A DNA stretch of 64,000 nucleotides, taken from Rapana venosa. Its lineage: Eukaryota > Mollusca > Gastropoda > Neogastropoda > Muricidae. This document shows, one piece after another, positions 11,217 through 22,521 of this stretch. The translations under genes and the position numbers were made by a program. Below the pieces are notes generated by a model. That model saw nothing but the letters and a program-made list of their open reading frames with translations, searched no databases and had not been told where the DNA came from. Numbering within the stretch: position 1 is the first letter of the stretch; every line of letters starts with the position of its first letter. The DNA lies in contig CM054135.1 in the NCBI GenBank assembly GCA_028751875.1, forward strand, positions 1,782,560-1,846,559, given 5' to 3'.

Positions 11217-14200
11217 GAGGAAGAGCTTAACACTGCTGACCTCAAAGAGGAAAACCAAAATGATACACTAAATGACAGTCAAGGTAGAGAATTCAAATAA
11301 GGAAAACACACCCAAACCCAGTGATGTTACTAACGATGAAGAAGATGACAACAACACTGACAACCAGACGAAGACAATCATGACAGGTAATGATGACATA
11401 GTAGAAAACAATGAGCGTATTCCCAGGGTAACATGACAGTATCATTGCAAAAGCTTGTGATGAATAACGGGGACTGTAAACCAAAGACAAGACACACAAA
11501 AATGACCCACAAGCTACAAGTGAAAAAACCCAAAGTAAACATGGGTCCAGATGCCCTGACAGAGGAACTATCCCAAAAAGGACATTGAGGCAGGGAGCAA
11601 GTAGTGACATTGACAGATGAACATGATTTTGGGACATAAAATGACAGTACTGATGCATGCAGCAGGTCTGATAAAGAGGGAGATCAGACAGAAGGGTCTT
11701 CACCTTCTTCTCAATGATTTGCGTCCAAGGCGGACTGCATCTAGCTCGCGTGCTGCAGAGCAGAGTCAGAGCAAAAGCGCTGCCAGATCAAAAAGTCAGA
11801 GCAGTATTTGACTAGTTTAAAAAGCAGGGCTCTCCCAAAGCAAGCAGGGGTAGGCAGCGACCCCAACCTCACAGATGCCAGACTAAAAAGAATGGTGCCC
11901 CACACACACAACAGATAGGGAAACGGCCAGGCCACCGACTTTGTAGTCAGTCCCCTGTACAACATCTAGGATGGTAACGAGTCCTAATGTACATAGTGTA
12001 AATATGCAATGGCAAAATTTCTACATAACAATGTTAATGGACTTTTACAAAAGTTAGAAAAAGTGATTTTATTAATTTTCTAGTGTCTAACTGAAACTTT
12101 TGTAGCTTTTTTTTTTAAATAAAGCTTTATTTGATGATTTTATAAATATTCACTTTCAAAGAAAGGGAAGCTTTCCCATCAAGGAAGATACTCTGGGGGA
12201 GTAATTGTAATGATAAGAAAAATATTTGCTGATTTTGTTACACGCATCCAGGTAGAACAAGAAAATACAGTAGTTTTTACAAATAGACAGACCCCTCTTT
12301 CTACTGACAAAAACATAATTATGATTTGTTCATACATCCCAAGTACGATTCTTTGTTCTGGAAGTAAAAAACATGGCAATTTTGGAATTGAAGTACTACA
12401 CAATGTTTAGCAGATATATATGAACAACATGGTGATTTTTTCATTATGCTAAGTGGAATTTCAATGCAAGAACTGCAATGGAAAAGAAATAGCTTTAACC
12501 CGAGATAGCAGTGTTTTCAAACAAAGTCTTTTTCTGACTGTAATCATTATCCAAGGAAATCCCAAGATGCTAATATCAAAAACTTGGGAACAACAATTAA
12601 AATTTGTGAAATATGCATGACTGTATAATAATAACTGGCCTTAGTGCACCGGGTTTGGGATGATAGTTGTACATTTTTTGGATATTCTGGTGAAAGTATG
12701 ATGGACTACTTTATTGTGTCTGGGGAACTTTACTCATCGTTCATATTTCATCTTTAGAAGTAGAGAGTATTGTAGAGTCAGACCATTTTACCAGTAAGTA
12801 TGAAAGTAGAGTCAAGAGACAAGCAGGAAAGGGGTTGTATTAAAGAAAAACAAAATGAAATAAAGTATGTGAAAAGTTCATTTGGAATGAAGCATATAGA
12901 GATGAGTTTATAAAGTCATGGAGAACAAAGATATCCAAAATAATGTTGAAAAGCTATAAGGATTTAGAGAAAGATGTAGACAGTGCCCTTGATATATTTT
13001 GTACATTGTCCTTAAAGATTCAAGCAAATGTATGGGTTTAAAAAACGGTTTTCACAAAAAGAAAAGATCACCATGGTTTGATGATGAGTGTAAAAGCATG
13101 AAAAAAGAAACAAAAAGAAAACTTAACCACTTTCGATGTACCAAAGGGAAAGGGAAAAAGATAGAATTATTTATGTTGAAAACTAGAATGAGGGATAAAC
13201 AGTTGCTAAAAGACAAGAAACTCACTTTTAACAGGCAACAAATTGAAAAGTTAGCAAACGAGGGGGAACAGTCCCTCTAGTTTTTGGAAGGAATTACGTA
13301 GATTGGGTCTTGGAAATAAGAATAGAATTACAAACAACATTACACAGATGACTGGTTAACCACTTAAAAAAAAAACTTTTAGGGTGACAAGATGAATGTA
13401 TTGATGAATGTGACATTATAAATGATTTATCCGAGGAAATAGACCACGTGTTAAAAAAAAAGATAGCAAAGAAGAAGTTAGTCATGCTATTAGAAGACTG
13501 AAAAACAACAAAGCAAGGGGATTGATGAAATTTCTGCAGAAATGATAAAAAAATGGTGGTCCAAAAGTAAATGTATTTCTGGTAAAGCTAATTCAGTAAT
13601 TTTTGACCAAGGCATACACCCTCAAGAATGGTCCTAAAGCCATAATTATTCCCCTGTATAAGAAGGGAGATCCTGGAATGTTGAAATAATAGAGGATTTC
13701 TCTCTTAAGTATAGTATCTAAATGTTACACTACCATATTGAATGTTCGATTGTATCACTGGTTAGAAAGTAATAACCTAATCTCAGAATGTCAGGCAGGT
13801 TTTTTGTCAAACATTTCTACAGTTGATCAAATATTTACTTTGTACGCCACCATTCAGAACTATATGACTAAGCCTTTGTAGATTTTAAAAAGGCCTTCGA
13901 CACAGTTGAACATGACAGGTTATTACGTTATATCAAACAGCAAGGGGTAAAGGGTATTTTTTGTGTGCATCACTAGGGGCTAGTATAAGTCATTATCAGC
14001 AAGCATACGAGCAAACTCTGAAATTTAAATAATATGTTTCAATCCCCCATGGGGTAAGACAGGGATGTGTTTTAAGCCCTACTTTATTTTTCTATGTTCA
14101 TTAATCAGTTAGCAAACGTTATGAATGAAAAAGGTAAGCACGGTGCACAACTGTTTCCAGAAATTTTTTTTTTTGTTTATCTTGCTATTTGCTGATGACG

Positions 14201-17200
14201 AAGCATTAATGTCAACTACACCTACTGGTTTACAAAATCAATTAAAGATCTTAGAAACTTGTTGTGATAACATGAAATTAAGTGTAAACATAGACAATAC
14301 TAAGATTATGGTATTTAGGAAAAGAGGGCACTTAGGAAAACGTGGAAAATGGTTCTTTGATAATAAGAGATTAGAAGTAGTTGAAAGTTATTGCTATTTA
14401 GGATTTAATTTTACATCTATGATTAGCGCAAAGAGAGGTACATCACATTTGGTTACTAAAGATAAAAAAGCAGTTACTCAGCTTAACAAAGTTTCTCAGA
14501 GGTGTAAAAAATGACAGTAAATACATTTTCAAAAAAGTTAGATACCAAAATCCAACCAATACTGTTATATTCAGCTGAAATTTGGGGATTGAAAAGACTA
14601 GAGTATCTAGAAAATATACAGTTAATCGCTTGTAAAAGATTTTTAGGTGTTCCTGCCAAGACACCAAAAAAAATGGTGTATGGAGATCTGGGGCAAGTAC
14701 CCATTATATGTAAATAGGTGTGTTGCATGAGTAAGATTTTGGTTTAAAATTATTACATATGGATTGTGAAAGATTGCCACATAAAGCTTATTGTATGTTG
14801 TTCATCATCAACATCATCAGACCCGTGACCTTGGTGGTCGTGGAGGAGACACGAAAGGCGATGCCGTGGTAAGCCTCCTCCATCCATCTCGGTCCTCGGC
14901 TCTGCGCGGTAGTGCCGAGTCATTCATCCTGGTCCATTCTCTGATGTTGTCCATCCATTACTTGTTCTGTCTTCCCCTCTCTCTGCCACCTTCGAGTGTT
15001 CCCTGCAGTAATGTTTTTGGCAGAGTGTTGTGCGGTGACTGGCCGAACCATGTCCCCTTTTTCTTCTTTACAATGGTGAAAGGGGTTCTGTGGACCTGCC
15101 AGCCGTGTTATTTGACTCTTGACAAATCATTGGTCTTTCGTTCCTCCAGGGTATGCCCAGTAGTTTTCTATGGCCATTTGTTTCAAATGACTGGGTCGCT
15201 TTGCTGTTTCAGCAGTCAATGTCCAGGTTTCACTTCGTACAGCAGGATAAATCTGAATTAGGGCTTTGTAGAGTTTAGTTTGATTGGGAAACTGATCTCT
15301 TTACTTTTCCATATGGTGGTGAGTTTTGTCATGGAAGATGTTGCCATGGCTATTCTGACTTTGATTTCTGCGTCGATCGCCCGTCCTTGTAAGTGTAGCG
15401 CCAAGGTATTTTAAAAACGTCTACCTCCTCCAGTTGCTGCCGTTCATGTAAATTTTAGCAGGGCGTTGCTCGTGCTGTTCACAAGTACTTTACTTTCTCT
15501 GAGCTCACCTCCATCCCATATGCTCCCGCTTGTCTCAAGTCTGGTCGTAAGATCTTGCAGCTCTGTGCTACTTCCGCCCATGAGGTCAATGTCATCAGCA
15601 AACCGCAAGTTGTTGAGGGGTCTGCCACCAATGGAGATGGGTAGAGTGGAAGTCTGGAGGTCTCTCTCATAAGTTTTCCAAGAACAGATTAAACAGGGCT
15701 CGAGATAACAGGCATCCTTGTTTGGACCCCAACTGTGGTTTTGAAGTAGTCTCCGACCTGATTTTTCAGAAGGACTGCACTGCTTGCAGTGTTGTATAGT
15801 GCTTGAATGGTTTTTCAAATATCCTTCTTCATTGCCAAACATTCTGAGGACCTGCCACAGCCTTCGTGCCATACTCTGTCGAAAGCCTTCTTGAAGTCGA
15901 TGAAGTTTTGGAACAGTCTCTCTGATATTGAAAATGTTTTTCCTCAGATGTGGCAGTTAAAAATCTGTTCGATTGTGCTCCGCCTGCCCCGAACCCAGCT
16001 TGTTCCCTGCAAGGTTTCTTCTGCCTCCTTCTTTAGTCGATTCAAAATAACTTTGAGCATGATCTTGCTGGCGTGGCTGATGAGGCTGATTGTTCTATAG
16101 TTTTGGGATTGGCGTAATTCCCCTTCTTGGGCAGGGGTGTGATGATGATTGTGTCCATTCTGTTTTGGGAACTGTTTTTGTCTCCCAAATCTTCTGACAG
16201 ATAGCTGTAACATGTGTGATGACTGTTCGCCACCATGCTTGAGCAGCTCTGCTGGGATGTTGTCTGCCCGGGGACTTTCCTACTGGTAAGCTGCGGATGG
16301 CTTCTTCCACTTATTCCCCCCAGTATAGGTAATGGGGGAGGGTGCTCTTGATGTTGCTGCTTTTTCTTTCTATTATGCTCTTTTCAGGTTGTATTGGTAG
16401 TTTATAGTTCTTGACAATACCAGACCACCTGTTCAATGCAGATGAGCTTTCTGTGAGGGTTTCCGGAGCTGTCTTCAAGACTGATGATTTGTTTGAAGGC
16501 TTTGTGAGTTTCCTCAGGGTGTCGTATGCCTTTTTACTGTTGCCCACTTTCATGCTTTTTTCGATCTAATCACATTGATCACTGATCTACTTCTCTCTGG
16601 GGCCTTTAACATTGACTTCTTTACAAGATTGTTGGCCTCCCGGGAATTTTTTAGGGTTGGAAGACCTGGTTGGTTTCAGTGCCTTTCTTGTATCGCAGAG
16701 GTCCAAGATGTCAATGGTAGTCCATGGGTGGTGTTTATTCCTCTGACCGACCGAGTACCTCCCCCTGCTTTTCTCGGACTGCCTCATTAAAGTTGTTGGT
16801 GAGGTCATTATGTCATTGTCCAGGAGGTTAATGCCGCAAAACGTCCGCCAAATTTAGCTTGGAAATGTCCTCGACATCTGGATCTTTCAGTTTGTTCACG
16901 TCAAATTTGATATTGGGGTTTTCAGGCTGTTTGTTTTTCTTCAGCTTCATTTTGAATACCAGCAGCACAAGGTCGTGGTCCTGCCTATGTCAGCTCCAGG
17001 GTAGGTTCTTGTTCTGGCTCTGTTGATGCTGGATTTGAAGCGCGTGGTTAAGATAAAATCTATTTGCCGTTTTTGGGGCATGCCATGTTGTCCTCTTTGA
17101 CTGCTTGTGGGGATATAGAGTATTGGCAATGGTAAGTCTGTGGGTGCAGGCAAACTCCAGCAGACGTAGTCCCCTGTCGTTGGTCTCTCCAGTTCCAAAC

Positions 17201-17851
17201 TGAACAACTGTTCCGGCTCATTGGTTGTAAGAGTCAGGACCTACTTTGGCGTTAAAATCCCCTTGGATGATGATGATGTCCTTCTTGTCCTTCTAATGTT
17301 GTTAGAATTAGATAAAAAGGGCAAACATTGCTGGGTCTCTAAAATCAGTGAAAAATTCGCATAACTGGGTTTTTAGTTTGTTTAAAACCAAAGGGTAGGG
17401 GACATAAAAAAAGTTCTACTGCCTTTTAAACAAAAACTTTTAGATTGGTATACCTAGGGGTGGACTGGGACCATCAGAATCGCATAAATATATTACAAAA
17501 CTTTTTGATTGTTTTTGAAGAGAAAAGTATATTTGGAAATAATACACCTGTTTTCGCGTTGCAGTACTCAAGTACGATGAATGCGCTCCACTAAGCAATA
17601 ATAACATTTCTAACTATTTTAAATGAAGAGAGCATGCCCTGTTTGAAAAACCAAATAGAAATGAAGAACACTTTTTATTTAATTCCCTGCATAGATTTGA
17701 ACAAAGTTTTTTTAAAGATGCGAAGAGACTTCCTTTTTTCTTATCAAACTCAATATTTTCTGATAAATAATTTTATCACATTTTTTTATAAAAAAAAATA
17801 AATATTTTTAAAAAATGAAAAATTATAAACATATTTAAAACATTTTTTTAT
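11215..17851 (+). mobile_element. I/Nimb-like LINE, copy 1, interrupted by a minus-strand LINE
   Basis: Abuts the (ATT)n tail of the L2 element. An acidic ORF1-like remnant lies at 11215-11815. ORF2 then runs from about 12000, with endonuclease remnants, RT blocks (QAGFLSNISTVDQIF near 13790, DFKKAFDTVEHDR near 13880, GVRQGCVLSPTLF near 14050, LLFADDEALMSTTP near 14190) and the C-terminal part (PILLYSAEIWGLKR, ACKRFLGVPAKT). It is interrupted at 14,803-17,295 and resumes with LELDKKGKHCWVSKI at 17,304, running into the N gap. The clade is uncertain; the text resembles I/Nimb-type invertebrate LINEs. Confidence 0.75.
14803..17295 (-). mobile_element. Minus-strand LINE (RTE/Ingi-like), 5'-truncated, copy 1
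   Basis: Inserted in the plus-strand LINE with the 8-bp target duplication ATGTTGTT (14795-14802 and 17296-17303); removing it restores the host frame (AYCMLLELDK). On the minus strand it starts inside the endonuclease at IIIIQGDFNAKVG (17,290-17,240). It then has QIDFIL, GADIG and FKMKLKKNKQPANP, the RT with KSPG and HGGE, GVRQG and motif C LRFADDIDLMGG (about 15,600), and a (GAT)n-like 3' tail at 14,803. Many frameshifts. The clade is uncertain. Confidence 0.8.
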
Positions 17852-18351
17852 NNNNNNNNNNNNNNNNNNNNNNNNNNNNNNNNNNNNNNNNNNNNNNNNN
17901 NNNNNNNNNNNNNNNNNNNNNNNNNNNNNNNNNNNNNNNNNNNNNNNNNNNNNNNNNNNNNNNNNNNNNNNNNNNNNNNNNNNNNNNNNNNNNNNNNNNN
18001 NNNNNNNNNNNNNNNNNNNNNNNNNNNNNNNNNNNNNNNNNNNNNNNNNNNNNNNNNNNNNNNNNNNNNNNNNNNNNNNNNNNNNNNNNNNNNNNNNNNN
18101 NNNNNNNNNNNNNNNNNNNNNNNNNNNNNNNNNNNNNNNNNNNNNNNNNNNNNNNNNNNNNNNNNNNNNNNNNNNNNNNNNNNNNNNNNNNNNNNNNNNN
18201 NNNNNNNNNNNNNNNNNNNNNNNNNNNNNNNNNNNNNNNNNNNNNNNNNNNNNNNNNNNNNNNNNNNNNNNNNNNNNNNNNNNNNNNNNNNNNNNNNNNN
18301 NNNNNNNNNNNNNNNNNNNNNNNNNNNNNNNNNNNNNNNNNNNNNNNNNNN
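17852..18351. other. Assembly gap, exactly 500 N
   Basis: A run of 500 N, a conventional placeholder and not a measured distance. An apparent ORF across it is meaningless. Confidence 1.
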
Positions 18352-18747
18352 CTAAAACAGCTCACGTCCCCTTCATTCAATGATCTTCTTCCACTTTTCA
18401 GTCTGCCTATCGCCCCAACCACAGCACCGAAACCGCCCTAGTCCATACTTCAGATACACTTCTACTTGCTTCTGATGCAGGAAAAATCTCCCTCCTCACT
18501 CTTCTTGACTTATCTGCAGCCTTTGATACCATAGATCACTCAATTCATCTTTCTCGCCTCCAAAATACGTTTGGTATTAATGGCACAGCCCTCACCTGGT
18601 TTACTTCATACCTCACAGACCGGTTCCAGAAAGTTATTGTAAACAAAATTCAATCATAAACCTGTCAAAATGGAATGTGGAGTCCCGCAGGGATCAGTCC
18701 TGGGCCCTGTTCTATTTACTTTCTACACTGCTCCACTCTCACATATA
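18352..18747 (+). pseudogene. L2 LINE RT, motifs A and B, upstream of the insertion (copy 2)
   Basis: Encodes ISLLTLLDLSAAFDTIDHS (motif A, about 18,490-18,545), TALTWFTSYLTDRFQKVIV and [19 protein letters not shown] (motif B). The RT then stops at the target site TCCACTCTCACATATA, where the 2A element begins. The catalytic motif C lies 2.5 kb further on. Confidence 0.85.
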
Positions 18748-18863
18748 GGGGAACGTTTCCGGTAGTTGACATGTAAACAGCTGTTGAATGAAGCTCCGCA
18801 TTCAAGTGTAAATTTTGCGTTCCTGAGCTTTTGCCTGAGACTGTGAAGTGTCTAGAAGACATC

Positions 18864-19832
18864 ATGTCAGAGGTGGCTTTAAGTTTCAGGCCCATGTGTG
18901 GCTGCTTTGTGGTCACCTTTATGGCATTCATGTCTCCACGTGCAATGTTGAGAAAATCATTGTATATTCCGACATTAAAGTTGGAAAGGCTGCATGACGG
19001 TGCTACCCTAGGTTTGCTCCTCGCCTATTTGTACCTAGGCGTTTTTCTGCATCGGTGTGGCGATGTGGAGCTGAACCCTGGACCTGGACCCAGTGGAAGG
19101 AAGGACAGTCTGCGCCAAACCCAGCTGAACTCTGGTGCTGGTTCCGCTTCATCGTCTTCTAAGAGGACAAGTCGGGAGCCTACACTGAAGGACGTGGCAG
19201 CAAACCTGCAGGAGCTGACCTCCATGTTTAAAGAACTGAAGGAAGAGGTGAGACAAGTCAAAGACACATGTTCAGGTATCCTGAATGAAATGGCATCATT
19301 GGAAGAGACTGTTACTGAACTGAAACAGGAAAATCAAAGACTGAAAGAACAAAATGAAAAATTGTGTGAAAAGGTGGAAAAGCTGGAATTAAAGACTGAT
19401 GACTTGGAGGGGCATTCTAAAAGAAACAACATTCTTTTCTATGGCATACCAAGACAGGACAATGAAACTCGTGACGACTGTGAAAAACTGATCAAAGACA
19501 TACTGACTGACAAACTAGGACTGAGTCGTGACACGGAGTTTGACAGGATCCACCGTCTTAAACAGGAACCGTAACTCCCCTATCATAGGGAGATGCGCAT
19601 TCCACAGGGATAAGGAAATGGTTTGAAGGCAAAACACAAACTCCGTGGAAGCAATGTCTTCATTGGAGAAGACTTCACTCCACGTGTGCGTGATATAAGA
19701 AGGAAACTTGTTCCTCACTTGAAGGATGCCAGGAAAGATGGGAAAAGAGCGTTTTTGGTCTTTGATCATCTGATCATTGATGGCGAGAAACTCTATCTGG
19801 ACGAAAGTCCAGATCCTACAAATACGGGATAG
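18864..19832 (+). CDS. LINE ORF1 with N-terminal 2A ribosome-skipping peptide
   Basis: The start is the first in-frame ATG (18,864); an upstream ATG at 18,788 stops after seven codons. Residues 1-73 form a leader with hydrophobic stretches (FVVTFMAFM; LGLLLAYLYLGVFL) ending in the 2A core D-V-E-L-N-P-G-P (19,062-19,085). Known for 2A peptides: the ribosome skips the Gly-Pro bond, so two products would be made, the leader and a Pro-initiated ORF1p. ORF1p has a Gly/Ser-rich linker, a coiled coil (about residues 120-195, LKQENQRLKEQNEKLCEKV), an RRM-like domain from NNILFYGIPRQD, and a C-terminal domain with GEDFTPRVRDIRRKL. Two single-base indels (about 19,560 and 19,622) break and restore the frame; copy 1 lacks both, so they are likely consensus errors. 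Confidence 0.8.
19062..19085 (+). other. 2A skipping motif DVELNPGP
   Basis: Codons GAT GTG GAG CTG AAC CCT GGA CCT give the canonical D-V/I-E-x-N-P-G-P; skipping is expected between GGA (19,080-19,082) and CCT (19,083-19,085). It is preceded by a hydrophobic Leu/Tyr-rich helix, as in active 2A sequences. In copy 1 the same motif is present (about 7,770-7,800) but out of frame with the start. Confidence 0.9.
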
Positions 19833-20239
19833 CATTCTGGCTGGCCGACTTTAAAACTAAACCCATGCAACCTTATCAGTCTCTGGTGTGTTTTTTTCCC
19901 CACTGGGTTTTCTGTCTTTCAGTCAGAGGGAACAAATAAAAATCAGTCACCGCCTGCATTAAATTTTGCCCCCTCTCCTCCACGTGCAAACTGCACTGAA
20001 TTTTGTCCTGGGCTTGTCCCACAGGCTGCTGACACGGTAACTGTGTCAACGTTGCCAGCTACTGTCAGTGCCCACGTAAAGTGTGTGAATCAGCTCCTGT
20101 TTTCTGGCTATTCAAATTCAAATGTACGATCTTAAAAACTAAACTGATATAATTATGTGTTTAAAAAAAAGGGTTTGATCATGAAAAGCGCTAATAGGTG
20201 TGTGCGTGCGTGCATGTGTACGCGCGCGCGTGCGCGTGT

Positions 20240-20271
<32 letters not shown>

Positions 20272-21293
20272 TGAGAGAGAGAGAGAAATCAAATCAAAAT
20301 TAAATCCATGTTGTGCTTACTGTCGGCTTTGAATGTCAACAGGTTGGTGTCTGAGATAAACGAAAAAAAAAAGTTTGTTACATTATGATGTTGGTTACCA
20401 GATATTGTATGGAAACTTTTGTGGGAAATTTATAGTTGAACATGTTGTTGTTGTTGTTTTTCTTACAATTACAGTACATTATAAACCAGCTAGCTGTTCA
20501 ATTTTATGAACGAAAAAAAGGTCCAGAAAGATAAATTATTGGATCAAGAAGGAACTTTTGTTGTATAGTAAAGGAATAAAACATCACTGAAGTAATGTTA
20601 GTATGTTCATTTTATTAAAAGGTCAATAAGGTTTGGAAACGGATGTATTATGTGCTTGTGTTTATATGCTACTAGAAAATCATTTTGATGTTAATAGTGG
20701 TATGCTTTTGTCTGAAATATAGTTACAGATACGATTTTAGAGCCTTCAGATGTGCGTGTATCGAGGAAAAGAGATTTCATTAAATTGACTGTAACTATTG
20801 TCCCAGATATCATAGATAAAGTTTCTCATTGTTTTAGTATTACAGGCACGTCACCATGTTTGGATTAGTTGCTCCTGTGAGTGCGTAGTGTGGAAATATG
20901 GCAAATATTTGATAAATGTGTATAAGTCTGAATGTACGTATTCTAATTTGGTAAATTTGCTGGATTTGATCATGGTTTGTTTTGTGTGTTTCAGACACAG
21001 GTAAAAGTGTAATGATTATATTTTGTTATCTGCTGATTTGTATAAAGTTTATAGATAGATGACACAACTGAAATGAACATAATCAAACAACGAAGATTTT
21101 CCTTTTCAGGTTGCTTGAAACATTTACTGTCAAAGATATCTTGTGCTTTATGTTGATCTACATATTGTAAATGACATGTTTACAGATTATGATTTGGAAC
21201 ACTTGACCACTGTATGGCTTTGAAACTGGTGTATTGTACCCCCTTCAGTAAGGAGCCATGGCCTATACTGAATACACCAGTTCGAGTTCGAGT
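19833..21293 (+). other. 3' part of the 2A element, no intact coding
   Basis: No RT or endonuclease beyond a weak N-V-R-S near 20,120, which resembles the first conserved block of LINE endonucleases. If real, it marks the start of a deleted ORF2. The rest is AT-rich with (GA)n and behaves like a 3' UTR. Confidence 0.45.
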
Positions 21294-22488
21294 TCCACTC
21301 TCACATATAATAAACAACCACCATATTGATCATCATTTCTATGCCGATGATACTCAGCTTCAGTGCAGCGATACTGTTGAAAACTTGCCTCCCCTCCTGC
21401 CAAATATGTCCTACTGCCTTCAAGACATTCAAACTGGATGACTCAGAACAAGTTACAACTTAATGCCGATGAAACTGAAGCCATGCTCATAGGGACCCAA
21501 CATAAACTTTCCTCTATCACAAAAACTTCAATAGAATTCGTCATACGTCAGTTCCTTGTCCAACTCTGTTAAGTATTTAGGAGTAGTTCTTGACAACATA
21601 CTCTCTATGAAAAAATTCATCACCCAGACCTGCCAGTCTTGCTACTATCAATTACGGCGCATAAGCGCGATTCGCAAGTATCTGTCCACTGATGCAACTT
21701 CCAAGCTTGTCACATCTCTCATTCTTTCACGTTTACACTACTGTAATTTTCTTTTGGCTGGCCTACCAGCACAGCATCATCTATCCACTCTCTTCAACGC
21801 ATACAAAACTCTGCAGCTCGACTGGTCCTAAGAAAGAAAAAATCTGAACACATCACTCCTCTTCTTCGATCTCTTCACTGGTTGCCGATCTCACAAAGAC
21901 TGGAGTATAAAATCAATACCCTCTGTTTCAAATGTCTCCACAAATCTGCACCCTCTTATCTCTGTAACTGTCTTCACCTGTACACTCCATCCCGTTCCCT
22001 TCTTTCGGGCCGCAGATACTTTGTGCTTTCGAACACCCAGATTCAAACAAACCACTGTTGGCCGTTGCTCCTTCTCTGTTTCTGGTCCATCCACCTGGAA
22101 TGACCTCCCTCTTTCACTTCGTCAAAAGCCTTCACATTGATTCCTTCAAATCGAGCCTCAAAAACACTTATTTCCTACCTGAACTTTCTCCCCACATATC
22201 TGTCCTAATTTTCAACAGCATCTTTCACCTTCTAAGTGTTGTTCCAGGGGTTGTGTGTGTTTTGTGTGTGTGTGTGGTGTGTGTGTGTGTTGTGTGTGTG
22301 TGTGTGTGGGGTTTGTGTGGCGTGCGTGCGTGTGCGTGCGTAGTGCGCGCGCATGGATTTGAAATCTGTTGCTCATTATGTTTAAGGAGAGTTGCATGCC
22401 TGTAAATGATTGAGTGCAAGCGCTTCGATTTGTTTATTTTTTACAAGATTCAGCGCTATATAAATTCCATGTATTATTATTATTATTA

Positions 22489-22520
<32 letters not shown>
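21294..22520 (+). pseudogene. L2 LINE RT motif C to 3' end (copy 2)
   Basis: Resumes after the insertion with NNHHIDHHFYADDTQLQ (motif C, 21,313-21,363), then NSVKYLGVVLDNILSMKKF, LVLRKKKSEHITPLL, LPISQRLEYKINTLCF and GPSTWNDLPLSLRQ. (GT)n follows at 22,250-22,330, then the AGCGCTATATAAATTCCAT terminus and (ATT)n to about 22,520. The YADD catalytic residues are intact. Confidence 0.85.

Positions 22521-22521
<1 letters not shown>

Larger units (their letters stand above)
7060..17851. repeat. Copy 1 of a 10.8-kb duplicated block ending at the N gap
   Basis: Base-by-base collinear with 18,352-29,100, differing mainly by single-base and homopolymer indels. It contains the same nested insertions at identical sites. 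It ends at the last base before the 500-N gap while copy 2 starts at the first base after it. The likeliest explanation is two overlapping contigs placed side by side. Confidence 0.92.
18748..21293 (+). mobile_element. 2A-ORF1 non-LTR element without RT, copy 2
   Basis: Flanked by a perfect 16-bp duplication TCCACTCTCACATATA (18,732-18,747 and 21,294-21,309). Length 2,546 bases. Order: GGGG start, about 115-base leader, ORF1 with an N-terminal 2A (18,864-19,832), about 1.46 kb without RT but with (GA)n at 20,240-20,286, and a TTCGAG/TTCGAG 3' end. The second L2 copy at 55,920-55,960 shows the uninterrupted site. Inference: an internally deleted or ORF1-only derivative of an autonomous 2A LINE, comparable in logic to mammalian HAL1, moved in trans. 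Confidence 0.85.

Noticed and set aside
17835..18422. 195-residue minus-strand ORF
   Set aside because: Almost all of it is the 500-N gap; it has no real coding content.
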